60,381 nucleotides of DNA from an uncultured Alcaligenaceae bacterium (GCA_937896225.1 CALBMZ010000154.1:1-60381); one strand, 5' to 3'; shown: positions 24,627-36,399, counted from the stretch's first letter. Program-made: numbers and translations. The notes: a model not told the origin generated them from the letters alone.

Positions 24627-25406
24627 ATGTCTGACTCACTCGCCATGACTATTGGTGCTGAAACAAAGCAAAGTAGCCCTGCTGGCGGAGCGTCCTTTAG
24701 CCCTTTGTATCAGCAAATTAAGCAATTGTTATTGCGCGCACTTGATCAAGGCGAATGGAAACCTGGTGAATCAATTCCCAGCGAATTTGAATTGGCTGCT
24801 CGTTTTCAAGTCAGCCAAGGTACCGTTCGTAAAGCGGTTGACGAGTTAGCGTCAGAAAATATTTTGATAAGGCGTCAGGGTAAAGGCACTTTTGTATCAA
24901 CTCACCATGAGCCGCATGTGCGTTTTCGGTTTTTACGTTTGGCCGCGACGGCCGGCAGAACGCCCCCAACCAAAAGTCAGGTATTGAATTGTCAGCGTGT
25001 GCGCGCAAACGCTCATGCCGCACAGCAACTTGACTTAAGGGTGGGCGAGTCGCTGGTGTTTATTCGTCGCCTACTCACTTTTGAAAATGTTCCAACAGTA
25101 ATCGATGATATTTATTTACCAAGCTTTTTATTCAAGGGCCTAACTTCTTCGTTGCTTGAAGCGCACCAAGCTGTACCTTTATACGGGTTGTTTGAAACTG
25201 AGTTTGGGGTCAGTATGGTGCGTGCTGAGGAACAAATCAGGGCGGTTGCAGCATCCAGTGAGGTGGCCGAGTTGCTTGCCATTAAGGTCGAAAGCCCCTT
25301 GCTTCGTGTCGACAGAACCTCATACACGTATGTTGATCGTCCTGTAGAATTACGTGTAGGTCATTATTTGACTGACCAGTATTATTATCGTAACAGTTTG
25401 ATTTAA
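24627..25406 (+). CDS. GntR family (HutC/UTRA-type) transcriptional regulator
   Basis: wHTH 'LYQQIKQLLLRALDQGEWKPGESIPSEFELAARFQVSQGTVRKAVDELASENILIRRQGKGTFV' and C-terminal UTRA-like domain. Confidence 0.94.
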   Translation: MSDSLAMTIGAETKQSSPAGGASFSPLYQQIKQLLLRALDQGEWKPGESIPSEFELAARFQVSQGTVRKAVDELASENILIRRQGKGTFVSTHHEPHVRFRFLRLAATAGRTPPTKSQVLNCQRVRANAHAAQQLDLRVGESLVFIRRLLTFENVPTVIDDIYLPSFLFKGLTSSLLEAHQAVPLYGLFETEFGVSMVRAEEQIRAVAASSEVAELLAIKVESPLLRVDRTSYTYVDRPVELRVGHYLTDQYYYRNSLI

Positions 25407-25518
25407 AAGTTTTACATTCACTGATTTGTCATGTTTTAGCTAATCTGTGAAAATATCGTACTTAAAAAATATTTTTTTATCTTTTACATTTGCAAGTCAC
25501 CATAATATCGAGGTCATC

Positions 25519-25932
25519 ATGGCAGAAAGCGGCGTTAAACCACGCAAAACGTTTCGCAACATTAGCGTGCCCCAAATACTTTCCTATCGCTTGCCCCCCG
25601 CTGGTCAAATATCAATATTGCACCGCATCAGTGGTGCAATATTGTTCCTTGCATTGCCCATCATCATATTGCCTCTGTTCGCCATGAGTTTTGTATCGCA
25701 AGCAGGCTTTGATGCGATCGCGGTCATTTCTGATATGGTTATTGTTAAGCTTATTTTGCTGGTCTTAATATGGGGTTATTTGCATCATTTCTGTGCGGGC
25801 ATACGTTACTTGGTTCTTGACCTTCACATAGGTCTAGATAAGGTATCTGCGCAACGCAGTGCTCGTGTGGTGTTGGGCGTAAGTTTGGCATTAACGCTTG
25901 TCTTTGGGCTTAAACTTTTTGGGGCATGGTAA
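25519..25932 (+). CDS. sdhC: Succinate dehydrogenase cytochrome b556 subunit
   Basis: 'SILHRISGAILFL' and 'HHFCAGIRYLVLDLH' SdhC signatures; ATG at 25519 preferred over the 25447 ORF start. Confidence 0.95.
   Translation: MAESGVKPRKTFRNISVPQILSYRLPPAGQISILHRISGAILFLALPIIILPLFAMSFVSQAGFDAIAVISDMVIVKLILLVLIWGYLHHFCAGIRYLVLDLHIGLDKVSAQRSARVVLGVSLALTLVFGLKLFGAW
25613..25644. repeat. Perfect 12-bp inverted repeat inside sdhC
   Basis: CAATATTGCACC - GCATCAGT - GGTGCAATATTG. Confidence 0.85.
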
Positions 25933-25934
25933 TC

Positions 25935-26318
25935 ATGGCATCACAAGAAAAAATTGGCCAAAACCGCCTAGTTGTGGGCGCTCATTACGGCACGGCTCAG
26001 TACATTATTCAGCGTGTCACGGCCATTATTTTGGTGGTCTACACCTTAGTTTTGCTCATTGGCATTCTAAGCATGTCAGGTTTCACATACGAAGGGTGGC
26101 GTAACTTATTTACGTTTCAGGTCCTGCTCATGCCTGTCGGGCAAGTCTTAGCATCGCTTGCATTTATCTCCCTAGCGTGGCATGCCTACATTGGTATTCG
26201 TGACATCTGGATGGATTACGTGAAACCAGTCGGTATCAGACTGGGTCTCTATGTTTTGTCTATTCTTTGGTTGGCGGGTGCCGCCATTTATTTCATCGTT
26301 TTAGTCTGGGGGTCATAA
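25935..26318 (+). CDS. sdhD: Succinate dehydrogenase membrane anchor subunit
   Basis: Three TM segments; 'HYGTAQYIIQRVTAIILV', 'WHAYIGIRDIWMDYVKP'; between sdhC and sdhA. Confidence 0.94.
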   Translation: MASQEKIGQNRLVVGAHYGTAQYIIQRVTAIILVVYTLVLLIGILSMSGFTYEGWRNLFTFQVLLMPVGQVLASLAFISLAWHAYIGIRDIWMDYVKPVGIRLGLYVLSILWLAGAAIYFIVLVWGS

Positions 26319-26320
26319 TC

Positions 26321-28099
26321 GTGGTTGCTGTTAAAAAATCTTTACCACGCCGACAGTTCGATGTGGTTGTTGTAGGTGCTGGCGGCGCTGGTATGCGCTG
26401 TTCGTTGCAACTTGCACAAGCAGGCTTATCGGTAGCCGTTTTATCAAAAGTATTTCCAACGCGTTCACACACCGTGGCTGCGCAAGGCGGCATTGGCGCG
26501 TCGTTGGGTAACATGAGCGAAGATCATTGGTATTGGCATATGTACGATACCGTCAAAGGTTCAGATTGGTTGGGTGACCAAGATGCAATTGAATTTATGT
26601 GTCGCGAAGCACCCAATGCAGTCTACGAGCTAGAGCATTTTGGTATGCCATTTGACCGTAATGCTGATGGTACGATTTATCAACGTCCATTTGGTGGTCA
26701 CTCAGCCAACTTTGGTGAAAAGCCTGTGCAGCGCGCTTGTGCAGCAGCCGACCGAACTGGGCATGCCTTATTGCACACACTTTATCAACGAAACGTGTCA
26801 GCCCGTACACAGTTTTTTGTTGAATGGATGGCGCTTGATCTCATTCGAAATGAAGCAGGCGACGTGCTTGGCGTAACCGCCATGGAAATGGAAACCGGCG
26901 AAATCTATATTATTGAAGCCAAAACAACGGTGCTCGCCACGGGTGGTGCGGGCCGCATTTGGGCAGCATCAACGAATGCTTATATTAATACCGGTGACGG
27001 TATGGGCATGGCTGCGCGTGCTGGTATTGCATTGCAAGATATGGAATTCTGGCAGTTTCACCCCACAGGTGTTGCCGGTGCAGGCGTTCTGGTAACGGAA
27101 GGCGTGCGGGGCGAGGGTGGCATACTGCTCAACAAAGATGGTGAGCGTTTCATGGAACGCTATGCACCAACGATGAAAGATTTGGCACCACGTGATTTTG
27201 TGTCGCGTTGTATGGACCAAGAAATTAAAGAAGGTCGCGGCTGTGGCCCCGAAGGAAGCTACATTGAGTTGAAGTTAGACCATCTGGGTGCCGATGTCAT
27301 TAACAAGCGATTGCCTTCCATTCGTGAAATTGCCATCAAGTTTGCGAACGTTGACCCGATTAAAGAGTCCATTCCGGTTGTACCCACCATTCATTATCAA
27401 ATGGGTGGTGTGCCTGCCAACTATCATGGTCAAGTGGTGTCATGGGATGGTCAACAATCTTCAGTTGTTAATGGTCTGTATGCCATCGGTGAAGTCGCTG
27501 CTGTATCGGTTCACGGTGCGAACCGGTTGGGCACCAACTCGCTGTTAGATTTAATTGTTTTTGGTCGTGCAGCGGGCAATCATATTGTGTCTTCACATCT
27601 TGAGCGTCAACACGCACATCAAGATTTAGCGCAAGAGTCTGTTGATCTGTCACTTTCACGTATCGACGCAATCGAGTCGCGTACCAGCGGTGAGAAAACA
27701 CAAGATGTGGGTAACGCCATTCGTAACACCATGCAAAAGCATTGTGGCGTGTTCCGCACTTCAGCGATGCTTGACGAAGGCAGAAGCTTAATTGACGATT
27801 TGGCAACACAAGCTTATAACGTGGCCTATAAAGATAAATCAAAAGTGTTTAATACCGCTCGTATCGAAGCGCTTGAATTAACCAACATGATTGAAGTGGC
27901 ACGTTCAACGATTCATTCGGCAGCCGCCCGTAAAGAAAGTCGCGGTGCACATGCGCTTTTCGAGTTTCAAGAACGTGATGACGAAAACTGGATCAAGCAT
28001 ACACTCTGGTATTCAGAGGGTAACAAGCTTGATTACAAACCCGTTCAGATGAAGCCATTAACTGTCGATAGCTTCCCACCTAAAGCCCGTACGTTCTGA
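26321..28099 (+). CDS. sdhA: Succinate dehydrogenase flavoprotein subunit
   Basis: 'VGAGGAGMRCSLQL', 'FPTRSHTVAAQGGIGA' (FAD-His motif), 'HGANRLGTNSLLDL'. GTG start at 26321 likely; 26267 ORF start overlaps sdhD. Confidence 0.96.
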   Translation: MVAVKKSLPRRQFDVVVVGAGGAGMRCSLQLAQAGLSVAVLSKVFPTRSHTVAAQGGIGASLGNMSEDHWYWHMYDTVKGSDWLGDQDAIEFMCREAPNAVYELEHFGMPFDRNADGTIYQRPFGGHSANFGEKPVQRACAAADRTGHALLHTLYQRNVSARTQFFVEWMALDLIRNEAGDVLGVTAMEMETGEIYIIEAKTTVLATGGAGRIWAASTNAYINTGDGMGMAARAGIALQDMEFWQFHPTGVAGAGVLVTEGVRGEGGILLNKDGERFMERYAPTMKDLAPRDFVSRCMDQEIKEGRGCGPEGSYIELKLDHLGADVINKRLPSIREIAIKFANVDPIKESIPVVPTIHYQMGGVPANYHGQVVSWDGQQSSVVNGLYAIGEVAAVSVHGANRLGTNSLLDLIVFGRAAGNHIVSSHLERQHAHQDLAQESVDLSLSRIDAIESRTSGEKTQDVGNAIRNTMQKHCGVFRTSAMLDEGRSLIDDLATQAYNVAYKDKSKVFNTARIEALELTNMIEVARSTIHSAAARKESRGAHALFEFQERDDENWIKHTLWYSEGNKLDYKPVQMKPLTVDSFPPKARTF

Positions 28100-28119
28100 T
28101 CAAAATTGAGGCATAAAAA

Positions 28120-28836
28120 ATGACTACTATGCGCCGCGTAAAATTTGAAATTTATCGCTACGACCCCGATAAAGACGATCGCCCTTACATGCAAAAGCTT
28201 GAGGTCGAGTTGTTGCCAACAGACAAAATGTTGCTAGATGCCTTAATTCGCATCAAAAGTGATGTTGATGACAGCTTAGCCTTACGCCGTTCATGTCGGG
28301 AAGGTGTTTGCGGTTCAGACGCCATGAATATAAATGGTAAAAATGGTTTGGCTTGTACGACTAATCTTCGTGATTTAAAAGAACCCATTGTTTTGCGCCC
28401 CTTGCCAGGCTTGCCGGTTATTCGCGATTTAATCGTCGACATGACACACTTTTTTAATCAGTACCACTCCATTCGTCCTTACCTTATTAACAACACGCCT
28501 CCCCCCGAAAAAGAGCGTTTGCAAACGCCCGAAGCACGAGAAGAGCTTGATGGTTTGTATGAGTGCATTCTGTGTGCGTGCTGTTCAACTTCTTGCCCGT
28601 CGTTTTGGTGGAATCCTGACAAGTTTGTGGGGCCTGCCGGCTTGTTGCAAGCTTATCGATTCATCGCTGATTCTCGTGACGAAGCAACTGCAGAGCGTCT
28701 CGACAATCTAGAAGACCCGTATCGATTGTTTCGTTGTCACACCATTATGAATTGTGTTGATGTTTGTCCGAAAGGGTTAAACCCAACGCGTGCAATTGGT
28801 AAGATTAAAGAAATGCTTGTTCGCCGAACTGTTTAA
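28120..28836 (+). CDS. sdhB: Succinate dehydrogenase iron-sulfur subunit
   Basis: '[24 protein letters not shown]', '[16 protein letters not shown]', '[17 protein letters not shown]'. Confidence 0.97.
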   Translation: MTTMRRVKFEIYRYDPDKDDRPYMQKLEVELLPTDKMLLDALIRIKSDVDDSLALRRSCREGVCGSDAMNINGKNGLACTTNLRDLKEPIVLRPLPGLPVIRDLIVDMTHFFNQYHSIRPYLINNTPPPEKERLQTPEAREELDGLYECILCACCSTSCPSFWWNPDKFVGPAGLLQAYRFIADSRDEATAERLDNLEDPYRLFRCHTIMNCVDVCPKGLNPTRAIGKIKEMLVRRTV

Positions 28837-28841
28837 TAGGA

Positions 28842-29111
28842 ATGGCAACCTTAACGGAGCTCGAGCGCGCTCGCCTGAGGTGGCGTGCTCGACGTGGATT
28901 ACTCGAAAACGACCTCATCATTACTCGTTTTCTTGATATTTACGAAGAAAGCTTAACTGATGATCAAATAGCAGTGTTAGCCCTAATATTTGAGTTGGGT
29001 GACAACGAGCTATTAGATCTGTTGCTGGGTCGCATTGAGCCATCTGGCAAACTTGATCAACCTGCCGTTCGCGCTGTGTTGAAACAAATACAAGAATTAA
29101 AAATTTCATAA
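28842..29111 (+). CDS. sdhE: FAD assembly factor SdhE
   Basis: 89 aa; '[22 protein letters not shown]' is the SdhE/YgfY RGxxE motif; directly after sdhB. Confidence 0.95.
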   Translation: MATLTELERARLRWRARRGLLENDLIITRFLDIYEESLTDDQIAVLALIFELGDNELLDLLLGRIEPSGKLDQPAVRAVLKQIQELKIS

Positions 29112-29124
29112 AGGAAAGCTTGTC

Positions 29125-30420
29125 ATGAAATTATCTGAAAATAAAGCCACCTTATCGTTCTCTAACGGTAAGCCCTCTGTTGACTTTCCTGTTTACTCAG
29201 GCAGTGTTGGCCCAGATGTGATCGACATACGCAAGTTGTATGGCGAAACTGACATGTTTACCTACGACCCAGGCTTTTTATCGACAGCAGCCTGTCAGTC
29301 AGCTATTACTTATATTGATGGTGATAAGGGCGAGTTACTGTATCGGGGTTACCCAATTGATCAGTTGGCAACTAAACGTGATTTCATGGACATTTGCTAT
29401 TTGATTTTAAACGGTGATTTACCCGACGCGGCTCAGAAAATAGATTTTGATGCGCAAGTTACCAATCACACCATGGTGAATGAGCAGCTACATTTCTTTA
29501 TGCGTGGCTTTCGGCGTGATGCCCACCCTATGGCAGTGTTAACTGGCTTGGTCGGTGCATTGTCAGCTTTTTATCACGACTCAACAGACATCACAAACCC
29601 GCGTCATCGCCACATTTCTGCTATTCGTTTAATTGCAAAAATGCCTACTTTAGTGGCCATGGCATATAAGTACTCGAAAGGTCAGCCCTTCATTTATCCA
29701 CAAAATAGCTTGTCTTACACCGGCAATTTTTTGCGTATGATGTTTGCTAACCCATGTGAAGATTATGTTGTTAACCCGGTTGTTGAGCGCGCACTTGACC
29801 GTATTTTTATTTTGCATGCAGATCACGAGCAAAATGCATCAACTTCAACTGTTCGCTTGTGTGGCTCATCGGGTACGAACCCGTTTGCAGCCATCGCTGC
29901 AGGCGTGGCATGTTTATGGGGCCCAGCTCATGGTGGCGCTAATGAAGCGTGTTTAAACATGCTCGAGCATCTGCAAGCTAATGGCGGCATTGAAAAAGTT
30001 GGCGAGTTCATGGAACAAGTCAAAGATAAAAATTCGGGTGTTCGCTTGATGGGTTTTGGTCATCGTGTTTACAAAAACTATGACCCCCGTGCAAAGTTAA
30101 TGCAGCAAACTTGCAAAGAAGTTTTAAAAGACCTCAATCTTGAAAATGACCCGTTATTCAAACTAGCAATGGAAGTCGAGCGCATTGCGCTTGAAGACCC
30201 TTACTTTGTTGAGCGTAAGCTATACCCTAACGTTGACTTCTACTCAGGTATTGTGCAACGTGCAATTGGAATTCCAACAGATCTGTTTACAGCCATTTTC
30301 TCGCTTGCTCGCACTGTTGGTTGGATAGCTCAGTGGAACGAAATGCTTTCAGACCCTGAATATAAAATTGGTCGCCCTCGCCAGTTGTATAACGGTGCAT
30401 CATTTCGAGACATTAAGTAA
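29125..30420 (+). CDS. gltA: Citrate synthase
   Basis: '[30 protein letters not shown]', '[18 protein letters not shown]', 431 aa type II citrate synthase. Confidence 0.97.
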   Translation: MKLSENKATLSFSNGKPSVDFPVYSGSVGPDVIDIRKLYGETDMFTYDPGFLSTAACQSAITYIDGDKGELLYRGYPIDQLATKRDFMDICYLILNGDLPDAAQKIDFDAQVTNHTMVNEQLHFFMRGFRRDAHPMAVLTGLVGALSAFYHDSTDITNPRHRHISAIRLIAKMPTLVAMAYKYSKGQPFIYPQNSLSYTGNFLRMMFANPCEDYVVNPVVERALDRIFILHADHEQNASTSTVRLCGSSGTNPFAAIAAGVACLWGPAHGGANEACLNMLEHLQANGGIEKVGEFMEQVKDKNSGVRLMGFGHRVYKNYDPRAKLMQQTCKEVLKDLNLENDPLFKLAMEVERIALEDPYFVERKLYPNVDFYSGIVQRAIGIPTDLFTAIFSLARTVGWIAQWNEMLSDPEYKIGRPRQLYNGASFRDIK

Positions 30421-30472
30421 AAACTAGTTTGACATTATTTATTCAATACGCGTGCATACTTTGATTTAAACC

Positions 30473-30515
30473 AAAAACCAAACTTAGCGAGCAATCGTTT
30501 TGTTTGGTTTTTTTT
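30473..30515 (+). terminator. Intrinsic terminator after gltA
   Basis: 11-bp stem AAAAACCAAAC / GTTTGGTTTTT with a trailing T-tract. Confidence 0.75.
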
Positions 30516-30599
30516 GTGTCTTTAGACAACAAATTAAGTAAACATACGAATATATTGGATTAAGTTGTTATGCTTAGGTTACACTTAAAATAGAAGTAC

Positions 30600-30713
30600 C
30601 AAGGCTAGTCAAGCGCCTTCTGCTATAGCTATCCGCAAACCGGTTGGGCCGTTTTCGCGGAAGGTTTTCCTGCATCATTACGGGTGAAACACCCGCCAAG
30701 GTGAAGCGTTATT
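30600..30713 (+). ncRNA. Structured sucA 5' leader, candidate sucA RNA motif (cis-regulatory, orphan ligand)
   Basis: Immediately 5' of sucA. Hairpins: 30633-30660 (CCGC/GCGG, then AAA/TTT, then CGG/CCG) and 30681-30695 (CGGGTG-AAA-CACCCG). CGCCTT (30614-30619) can pair with the putative SD AAGGTG (30698-30703). Confidence 0.7.
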
Positions 30714-33593
30714 ATGTCGTCACAATTAGAATCTTTACAAAACTCATACCTCTTTGGCGGTAATGCGCCCTATGTAGAAGAACTTTACGAGTTATATCTT
30801 AATAACCCAGGGTCGGTTCCCGATAGCTGGCGCGCTTATTTCGATCAGTTACAACACTTTCCAGCAACCGACGGTCAAACCTCAACACGCGATCAAACGC
30901 ATGCACCAGTGGTCGAGTCGTTCGCGCAGCAAGCTTTACAAAATAAATTTTCACGGCCAACACCTGCAACGGGTTTAAAGTCTGACCTTGAGTCTGCCGC
31001 GCGCCAAGTGCACGTGCAATCGCTCATCGCGGCATACCGAACACTGGGTTCACGTTGGGCAGACCTTGACCCTCTTAAACACATCGACCGACCTGACATT
31101 CCAGAGCTCGAGTCTAGCTTTTATGGCTTGACCGAATCTGACCTTGATCAAGTTGTTGCCGCAACTAACACTTACTTTACAACTGACAGCACCATGACGG
31201 TGCGTCAAATACTCAAAGCACTTCGTGACACGTACTGTCGTTCAGTGGGTACTGAGTTTATGCATATTTCAGACCCAGTCGTTAAGCGCTGGGTTCAGCA
31301 ACGCTTAGAGTCTTCGCTCAGTGCCCCAACGTTGACCAGTGATCGTAAAAAACATGTGTTGCAACAACTTACCGAGGCCGAAGGTCTTGAAAGGTTCTTA
31401 CACACTAAATATGTGGGTCAAAAACGATTTTCATTAGAAGGCGGTGAAAGCTTTATCGCCGCCATGGATGAAGTCGTGAATCATGCTGGTGATGCGGGTG
31501 TGCAAGAAATTGTAGTGGGCATGGCTCACCGCGGTCGTCTGAATGTTCTCGTAAACATTATGGGCAAAATGCCGGGTGATTTGTTTGCCGAATTTGAAGG
31601 TAAACATAATGATGCCTTAAAAGATGGTGATGTCAAATATCACAATGGTTTCTCCAGTGACCTGTCAACTCGTGGTGGCCCAATTCACTTGTCTTTAGCT
31701 TTTAACCCCTCGCATTTAGAAATAGTCAATCCAGTGGTTGAAGGTAGCGTGCGTGCTCGTCAAGAGCGTCGTGGCGATGCCCTAGGTAAGCAAGTGTTGC
31801 CTGTGCTGGTGCATGGTGATGCCGCGTTTGCCGCCCAAGGTGTCGTTATGGAAACCCTCAATTTGGCGCAAACGCGCGGTTATGGCACGGGTGGCACCTT
31901 TCACATTGTGATTAACAACCAAATTGGTTTCACCACCTCTGACCCGCGTGATAGCCGTTCAACCATTTATTGCACAGACGTTGCCAAAATGATTGAGGCC
32001 CCCGTTTTTCACGTCAATGGTGATGACCCAGAAGCGGTTGTTTTTGCGTGCGGTCTAGCACTCGATTTTCGTATGCAGTTTGGTCGTGATGTGGTGGTTG
32101 ATATCGTGTGTTTCCGTAAGTTGGGTCACAACGAGCAGGACACACCCGCCATGACGCAACCTTTGATGTATAAACGCATTGGCCAACACCCTGGTACCCG
32201 TGCGCTATATGCACAAAAACTCAATACCCAAGGCGTGTTGACCGAAGCTGATACAGATCAAATGGTCAAAGATTATCGTCAGTATATGGAAGACGGTCGT
32301 CGTACGATTGAGCCTGTATTAACCGATTACAAAAGCAAATATGCCATTGACTGGAGGCCATTTCTCAGTTCAAAATGGACTGACCATGCTGATACTGCCG
32401 TACCTTTAGCAGAGTTAAAGCGTATCGGTGATCGCATCACAACTGTACCTGAAGGTTTCACACCCCACCCGCTTGTTACCAAAATGCTGAACGATCGCCG
32501 TTCGATGGCAAATGGTGACCTCAATATTGATTGGGGTATGGGGGAGCATTTGGCGTTTGCATCGTTGGTCGCCTCTGGTTATGCCTTACGCATCACGGGT
32601 CAAGACTCGGGGCGTGGCACGTTTACCCACCGTCATGCCGTTTTACACGATCAAAATCGTGAACGCTGGAACGATGGCACTTACATCCCACTGCAAAATG
32701 TGGTTGATGGTCAGGCTCCTTTTGTGGTGATTGACTCTGTGCTGTCTGAAGAAGCAGTATTGGGCTTCGAATATGGCTATTCATGCGCAGACCCCAATAC
32801 CTTAACCATTTGGGAAGCTCAGTTTGGCGACTTCGTAAACGGTGCTCAAGTTGTAATTGACCAATTTATTGTGTCGGGTGAAGCGAAGTGGGGTCGACAG
32901 TCAGGCTTAACTTTAATGTTGCCACATGGCTATGAAGGTCAAGGCCCCGAGCACTCATCAGCTCGTATTGAACGATTCTTGCAGCTGTGTGCAGACAATA
33001 ATATTCAAGTGGCTCAACCTACTTCGGGTGCACAGATATTCCATCTGTTGCGTCGTCAAATGATTCGGCAGTTCCGCAAGCCTTTAGTGATTTTTACGCC
33101 TAAGTCTTTATTGCGAAATAAAGATGCGGCAACTCCATTATCAAGCTTGTCAAGCGGACGATTTCGACCTGTTATTGGTGAAGTAGATAAAACTATAAAT
33201 GATGAAAAAGTAAAACGTGTCTTGGTTTGTTCGGGCAAGGTTTACTACGACTTAGTACATGCTCGTAGCGCTCGTGAGGCTGATCATGTTGCCATTTTGC
33301 GTATTGAACAGTTGTACCCCTTTGCGCACAAGACATTTGAAACAGAGTTGCGTCGCTATCCAAAGGCAACTGAAGTTGTTTGGGTGCAAGACGAACCTCA
33401 AAATCAAGGCCCTTGGTACTACGTCGAACATCATTTGTTTGAAAACTTAGAAAAGGGTCAAAAGTTGGCTTATGCCGGTCGTGCAGCGTCGCCATCACCC
33501 GCTGCAGGTTATATGTCAACGCACATTGAGCAACAAAAAGCTTTTATCGAACAAGCGTTTAGTCGGTTTCGTACGCATGCGTTGACTAAGTAA
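30714..33593 (+). CDS. sucA: 2-oxoglutarate dehydrogenase E1 component
   Basis: 959 aa; '[32 protein letters not shown]', '[17 protein letters not shown]', '[23 protein letters not shown]'. Confidence 0.97.
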   Translation: MSSQLESLQNSYLFGGNAPYVEELYELYLNNPGSVPDSWRAYFDQLQHFPATDGQTSTRDQTHAPVVESFAQQALQNKFSRPTPATGLKSDLESAARQVHVQSLIAAYRTLGSRWADLDPLKHIDRPDIPELESSFYGLTESDLDQVVAATNTYFTTDSTMTVRQILKALRDTYCRSVGTEFMHISDPVVKRWVQQRLESSLSAPTLTSDRKKHVLQQLTEAEGLERFLHTKYVGQKRFSLEGGESFIAAMDEVVNHAGDAGVQEIVVGMAHRGRLNVLVNIMGKMPGDLFAEFEGKHNDALKDGDVKYHNGFSSDLSTRGGPIHLSLAFNPSHLEIVNPVVEGSVRARQERRGDALGKQVLPVLVHGDAAFAAQGVVMETLNLAQTRGYGTGGTFHIVINNQIGFTTSDPRDSRSTIYCTDVAKMIEAPVFHVNGDDPEAVVFACGLALDFRMQFGRDVVVDIVCFRKLGHNEQDTPAMTQPLMYKRIGQHPGTRALYAQKLNTQGVLTEADTDQMVKDYRQYMEDGRRTIEPVLTDYKSKYAIDWRPFLSSKWTDHADTAVPLAELKRIGDRITTVPEGFTPHPLVTKMLNDRRSMANGDLNIDWGMGEHLAFASLVASGYALRITGQDSGRGTFTHRHAVLHDQNRERWNDGTYIPLQNVVDGQAPFVVIDSVLSEEAVLGFEYGYSCADPNTLTIWEAQFGDFVNGAQVVIDQFIVSGEAKWGRQSGLTLMLPHGYEGQGPEHSSARIERFLQLCADNNIQVAQPTSGAQIFHLLRRQMIRQFRKPLVIFTPKSLLRNKDAATPLSSLSSGRFRPVIGEVDKTINDEKVKRVLVCSGKVYYDLVHARSAREADHVAILRIEQLYPFAHKTFETELRRYPKATEVVWVQDEPQNQGPWYYVEHHLFENLEKGQKLAYAGRAASPSPAAGYMSTHIEQQKAFIEQAFSRFRTHALTK

Positions 33594-33657
33594 ACTCACC
33601 TCGAAAAACCCGAACTCTACACACACACTTATTTCAATACAAGACGGAAGATTAATA

Positions 33658-34911
33658 ATGGCCATAACCGATGTTCTCGTTCCACAACTTTCTGAATCTA
33701 TTTCAGAGGCAACCTTGCTGACCTGGAAAAAAAAGCCTGGCAGCATGGTAGTGGCCGATGAAATTCTGATTGAAATTGAGACAGATAAAGTGGTGCTAGA
33801 AGTGCCGGCTCCGGCATCTGGTTTGCTCAGCGAGATTATTAAGGGTGATTCAAGTTTGGTGGCCTCTGGCGAGGTGATTGCTCGTATTGATTCTGAAGGT
33901 AAAGCAACGAAATCTGCGGCTGCAGATGAAGGCGCATCGAAAGTACCTGCCGCTGCCGCATCAACCCCGGCAGCTACACCCACTTCAGCAACAAGTGCAG
34001 GTATTGCTTCACCTGCTGCAGCTAAAATTCTGGCTGATAAGGGTATGTCTTCAGCAGTCATTGACGGTTCGGGCAGAGGCGGGCGCGTGACCAAGGCCGA
34101 TGCCATGTCTGCACAGCCTGCCGCAGCAACTCCCAGCTCCGTCTCTGCGGCACCCGCGGCTGCTGGTGCACCGAAGCCTTCAATGCCATCATTAGGTCAA
34201 TCATTAGATGGTCGGGTCGAACAACGTGTTCCCATGAGTCGATTGCGTTCGCGAATTGCCGAGCGTTTACTTCAGTCTCAACAAGAAAATGCTATTTTGA
34301 CGACGTTTAACGAAGTTAATATGCAAGGCATTATCGATTTACGTAACCGATACAAAGACAAGTTTGAAAAAGAACACGGTGTCAAATTAGGCTTTATGTC
34401 ATTTTTTGTGAAAGCAGCCGTGGCCGCTTTAAAGCGTTACCCTGTGCTAAACGCTTCAATAGATGGTAAAGATATTATTTATCATGGTTACTTTGACATC
34501 GGTATTGCTGTCGGTAGCCCAAGAGGCTTAGTTGTGCCTATTTTGCGTAATGCTGATCAACTCACTTTAGCTGAGGTCGAAAAAAACATTGCTGACTTTG
34601 GTAAGCGTGCCGGCGAAGGTAAATTGGGTATTGATGAAATGACGGGTGGTACCTTTTCAATTTCTAATGGTGGCGTGTTTGGTTCAATGTTATCAACACC
34701 CATTATTAACCCTCCACAGGCAGCCATTTTAGGGGTGCACGCCACTAAAGATCGTGCGGTTGTTGAAAATGGTCAAATCGTCATTCGCCCAATGAATTAC
34801 TTGGCTATGTCATATGATCACCGCATTATTGACGGACGTGAAGCGGTACTGGGTTTAGTTGCAATGAAAGAAGCCCTCGAAGACCCGCAGCGTTTGTTAC
34901 TTGAAATCTGA
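33658..34911 (+). CDS. sucB: Dihydrolipoyl succinyltransferase (2-oxoglutarate dehydrogenase E2)
   Basis: Lipoyl motif '[14 protein letters not shown]', Ala/Pro linker, E3-binding domain, '[13 protein letters not shown]'. Confidence 0.97.
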   Translation: MAITDVLVPQLSESISEATLLTWKKKPGSMVVADEILIEIETDKVVLEVPAPASGLLSEIIKGDSSLVASGEVIARIDSEGKATKSAAADEGASKVPAAAASTPAATPTSATSAGIASPAAAKILADKGMSSAVIDGSGRGGRVTKADAMSAQPAAATPSSVSAAPAAAGAPKPSMPSLGQSLDGRVEQRVPMSRLRSRIAERLLQSQQENAILTTFNEVNMQGIIDLRNRYKDKFEKEHGVKLGFMSFFVKAAVAALKRYPVLNASIDGKDIIYHGYFDIGIAVGSPRGLVVPILRNADQLTLAEVEKNIADFGKRAGEGKLGIDEMTGGTFSISNGGVFGSMLSTPIINPPQAAILGVHATKDRAVVENGQIVIRPMNYLAMSYDHRIIDGREAVLGLVAMKEALEDPQRLLLEI

Positions 34912-34924
34912 TTCGGAAATATTA

Positions 34925-36355
34925 ATGTCTACCAAACAATTTGATGTCGTTGTAATCGGGGCAGGCCCAGGTGGTTATATTGCTGCCATTCGTGCCGCGC
35001 AGTTAGGAATGTCTGTTGCGTGTATTGATGCTTGGCAAAATGACCAAGGTGGCCCAGCGCCAGGTGGCACATGCACCAACGTGGGTTGCATTCCATCTAA
35101 AGCACTTTTACAGTCTTCAGAGCATGTCGAGCAAGCGCAACACCACTTCGTTGATCACGGTATTGAAATTAAAGGTTTGTCGGTCAAGCTTGATCGCATG
35201 CTGGGTCGTAAAAACGAAGTCGTTAAGCAAAATAATGATGGCATTTTGTACTTATTCAAAAAGAATAAGGTGCAGTTTTATCATGGTATGGGTGCTTTTG
35301 CGGGTCAAGCAGATGGTGGCTGGCTCATTAAAATTGACGGTAAAACCCCAGTTGAATTAGTGGGTCGTCACATCGTTGTCGCAACAGGTTCATCGGCTCG
35401 CGAACTGCCCGATTTACCGTTTGATGAGAAGCAAGTGCTTTCAAATGATGGTGCTTTAAATATTGCAACGGTACCCAAAAAGCTTGGTGTGATTGGCGCA
35501 GGCGTGATTGGTCTAGAAATGGGCAGCGTTTGGCGTCGTTTAGGTGCAGAGGTTACCGTGCTTGAAGCCATGCCAGAGTTTTTGGCAACTCTTGATAAAC
35601 AAGTTGCGAAAGAGGCCCTGAAGATTTTTACCAAACAAGGTTTAAAAATTCAAATGGGTGTGAAAATTGGTGGCATCACAAAAACAGCTAAACAAATCAC
35701 CATTCCTTACGTCAGCGCTGACGGCACAGAGCAAAAGCTCGTAGTCGATAAGTTGATCGTATCGATTGGTCGCTCACCTTACACGGGTGGCCTGCAAGCT
35801 GAAACAGTCGGTCTGAAGTTAGACGAACGCGGTTTTATTGACGTAGATGGTGATTGCCGTACCAATTTGCAAAATGTTTGGGCGGTGGGTGATGTGGTGC
35901 GCGGCCCAATGTTGGCTCATAAAGCTGAAGAAGAGGGCGTGGCGGTTGCCGAACGTATTGCCGGCCAACATGGTCATGTGAATTTTAATACGGTGCCTTG
36001 GGTTATTTACACCTCGCCTGAAATTGCTTGGGTTGGTCAAACCGAAGAGCAACTCAAAGCTGAAGGTCGTGCCATTCGCACGGGTTCATTCCCATTTTTG
36101 GCAAATGGCCGTGCCCGCGCTCTGGGTGATACAACGGGTTTTGTCAAAGTAATCGCTGATGAAAAAACAGACGAAGTGTTGGGTGTTCATATTATTGGCC
36201 CTATGGCGTCAGAGTTAATTGCAGAAGCGGTTACGATTATGGAATTCCGTGGGGCGGCTGAAGATATCGCGCGTATTTGCCATGCCCATCCAACCTTATC
36301 AGAATCATTAAAAGAGGCCGCTTTAGCTGTTGATAAGCGTGCCTTAAACTTTTAA
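34925..36355 (+). CDS. lpdA: Dihydrolipoyl dehydrogenase (E3)
   Basis: 'VIGAGPGGYIAAIRAAQLG', 'GGTCTNVGCIPSKALL', 'CHAHPTLSESLKEAAL'. Start at MSTKQF (34925). Confidence 0.96.
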   Translation: MSTKQFDVVVIGAGPGGYIAAIRAAQLGMSVACIDAWQNDQGGPAPGGTCTNVGCIPSKALLQSSEHVEQAQHHFVDHGIEIKGLSVKLDRMLGRKNEVVKQNNDGILYLFKKNKVQFYHGMGAFAGQADGGWLIKIDGKTPVELVGRHIVVATGSSARELPDLPFDEKQVLSNDGALNIATVPKKLGVIGAGVIGLEMGSVWRRLGAEVTVLEAMPEFLATLDKQVAKEALKIFTKQGLKIQMGVKIGGITKTAKQITIPYVSADGTEQKLVVDKLIVSIGRSPYTGGLQAETVGLKLDERGFIDVDGDCRTNLQNVWAVGDVVRGPMLAHKAEEEGVAVAERIAGQHGHVNFNTVPWVIYTSPEIAWVGQTEEQLKAEGRAIRTGSFPFLANGRARALGDTTGFVKVIADEKTDEVLGVHIIGPMASELIAEAVTIMEFRGAAEDIARICHAHPTLSESLKEAALAVDKRALNF

Positions 36356-36399
36356 TTGGACATCAGGTTTTGACGTTCTTTCTAAGTTTTATTTTAATA

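Noticed and set aside
27468-27842. 124-aa antisense ORF in sdhA
   Set aside because: No family features; sdhA motifs are intact on the plus strand. Typical shadow ORF.
33516-34106. 196-aa antisense ORF across the sucB linker
   Set aside because: Low-complexity Ala/Ser-rich mirror of the Ala/Pro-rich E2 linker; sucB is unmistakable on the other strand.
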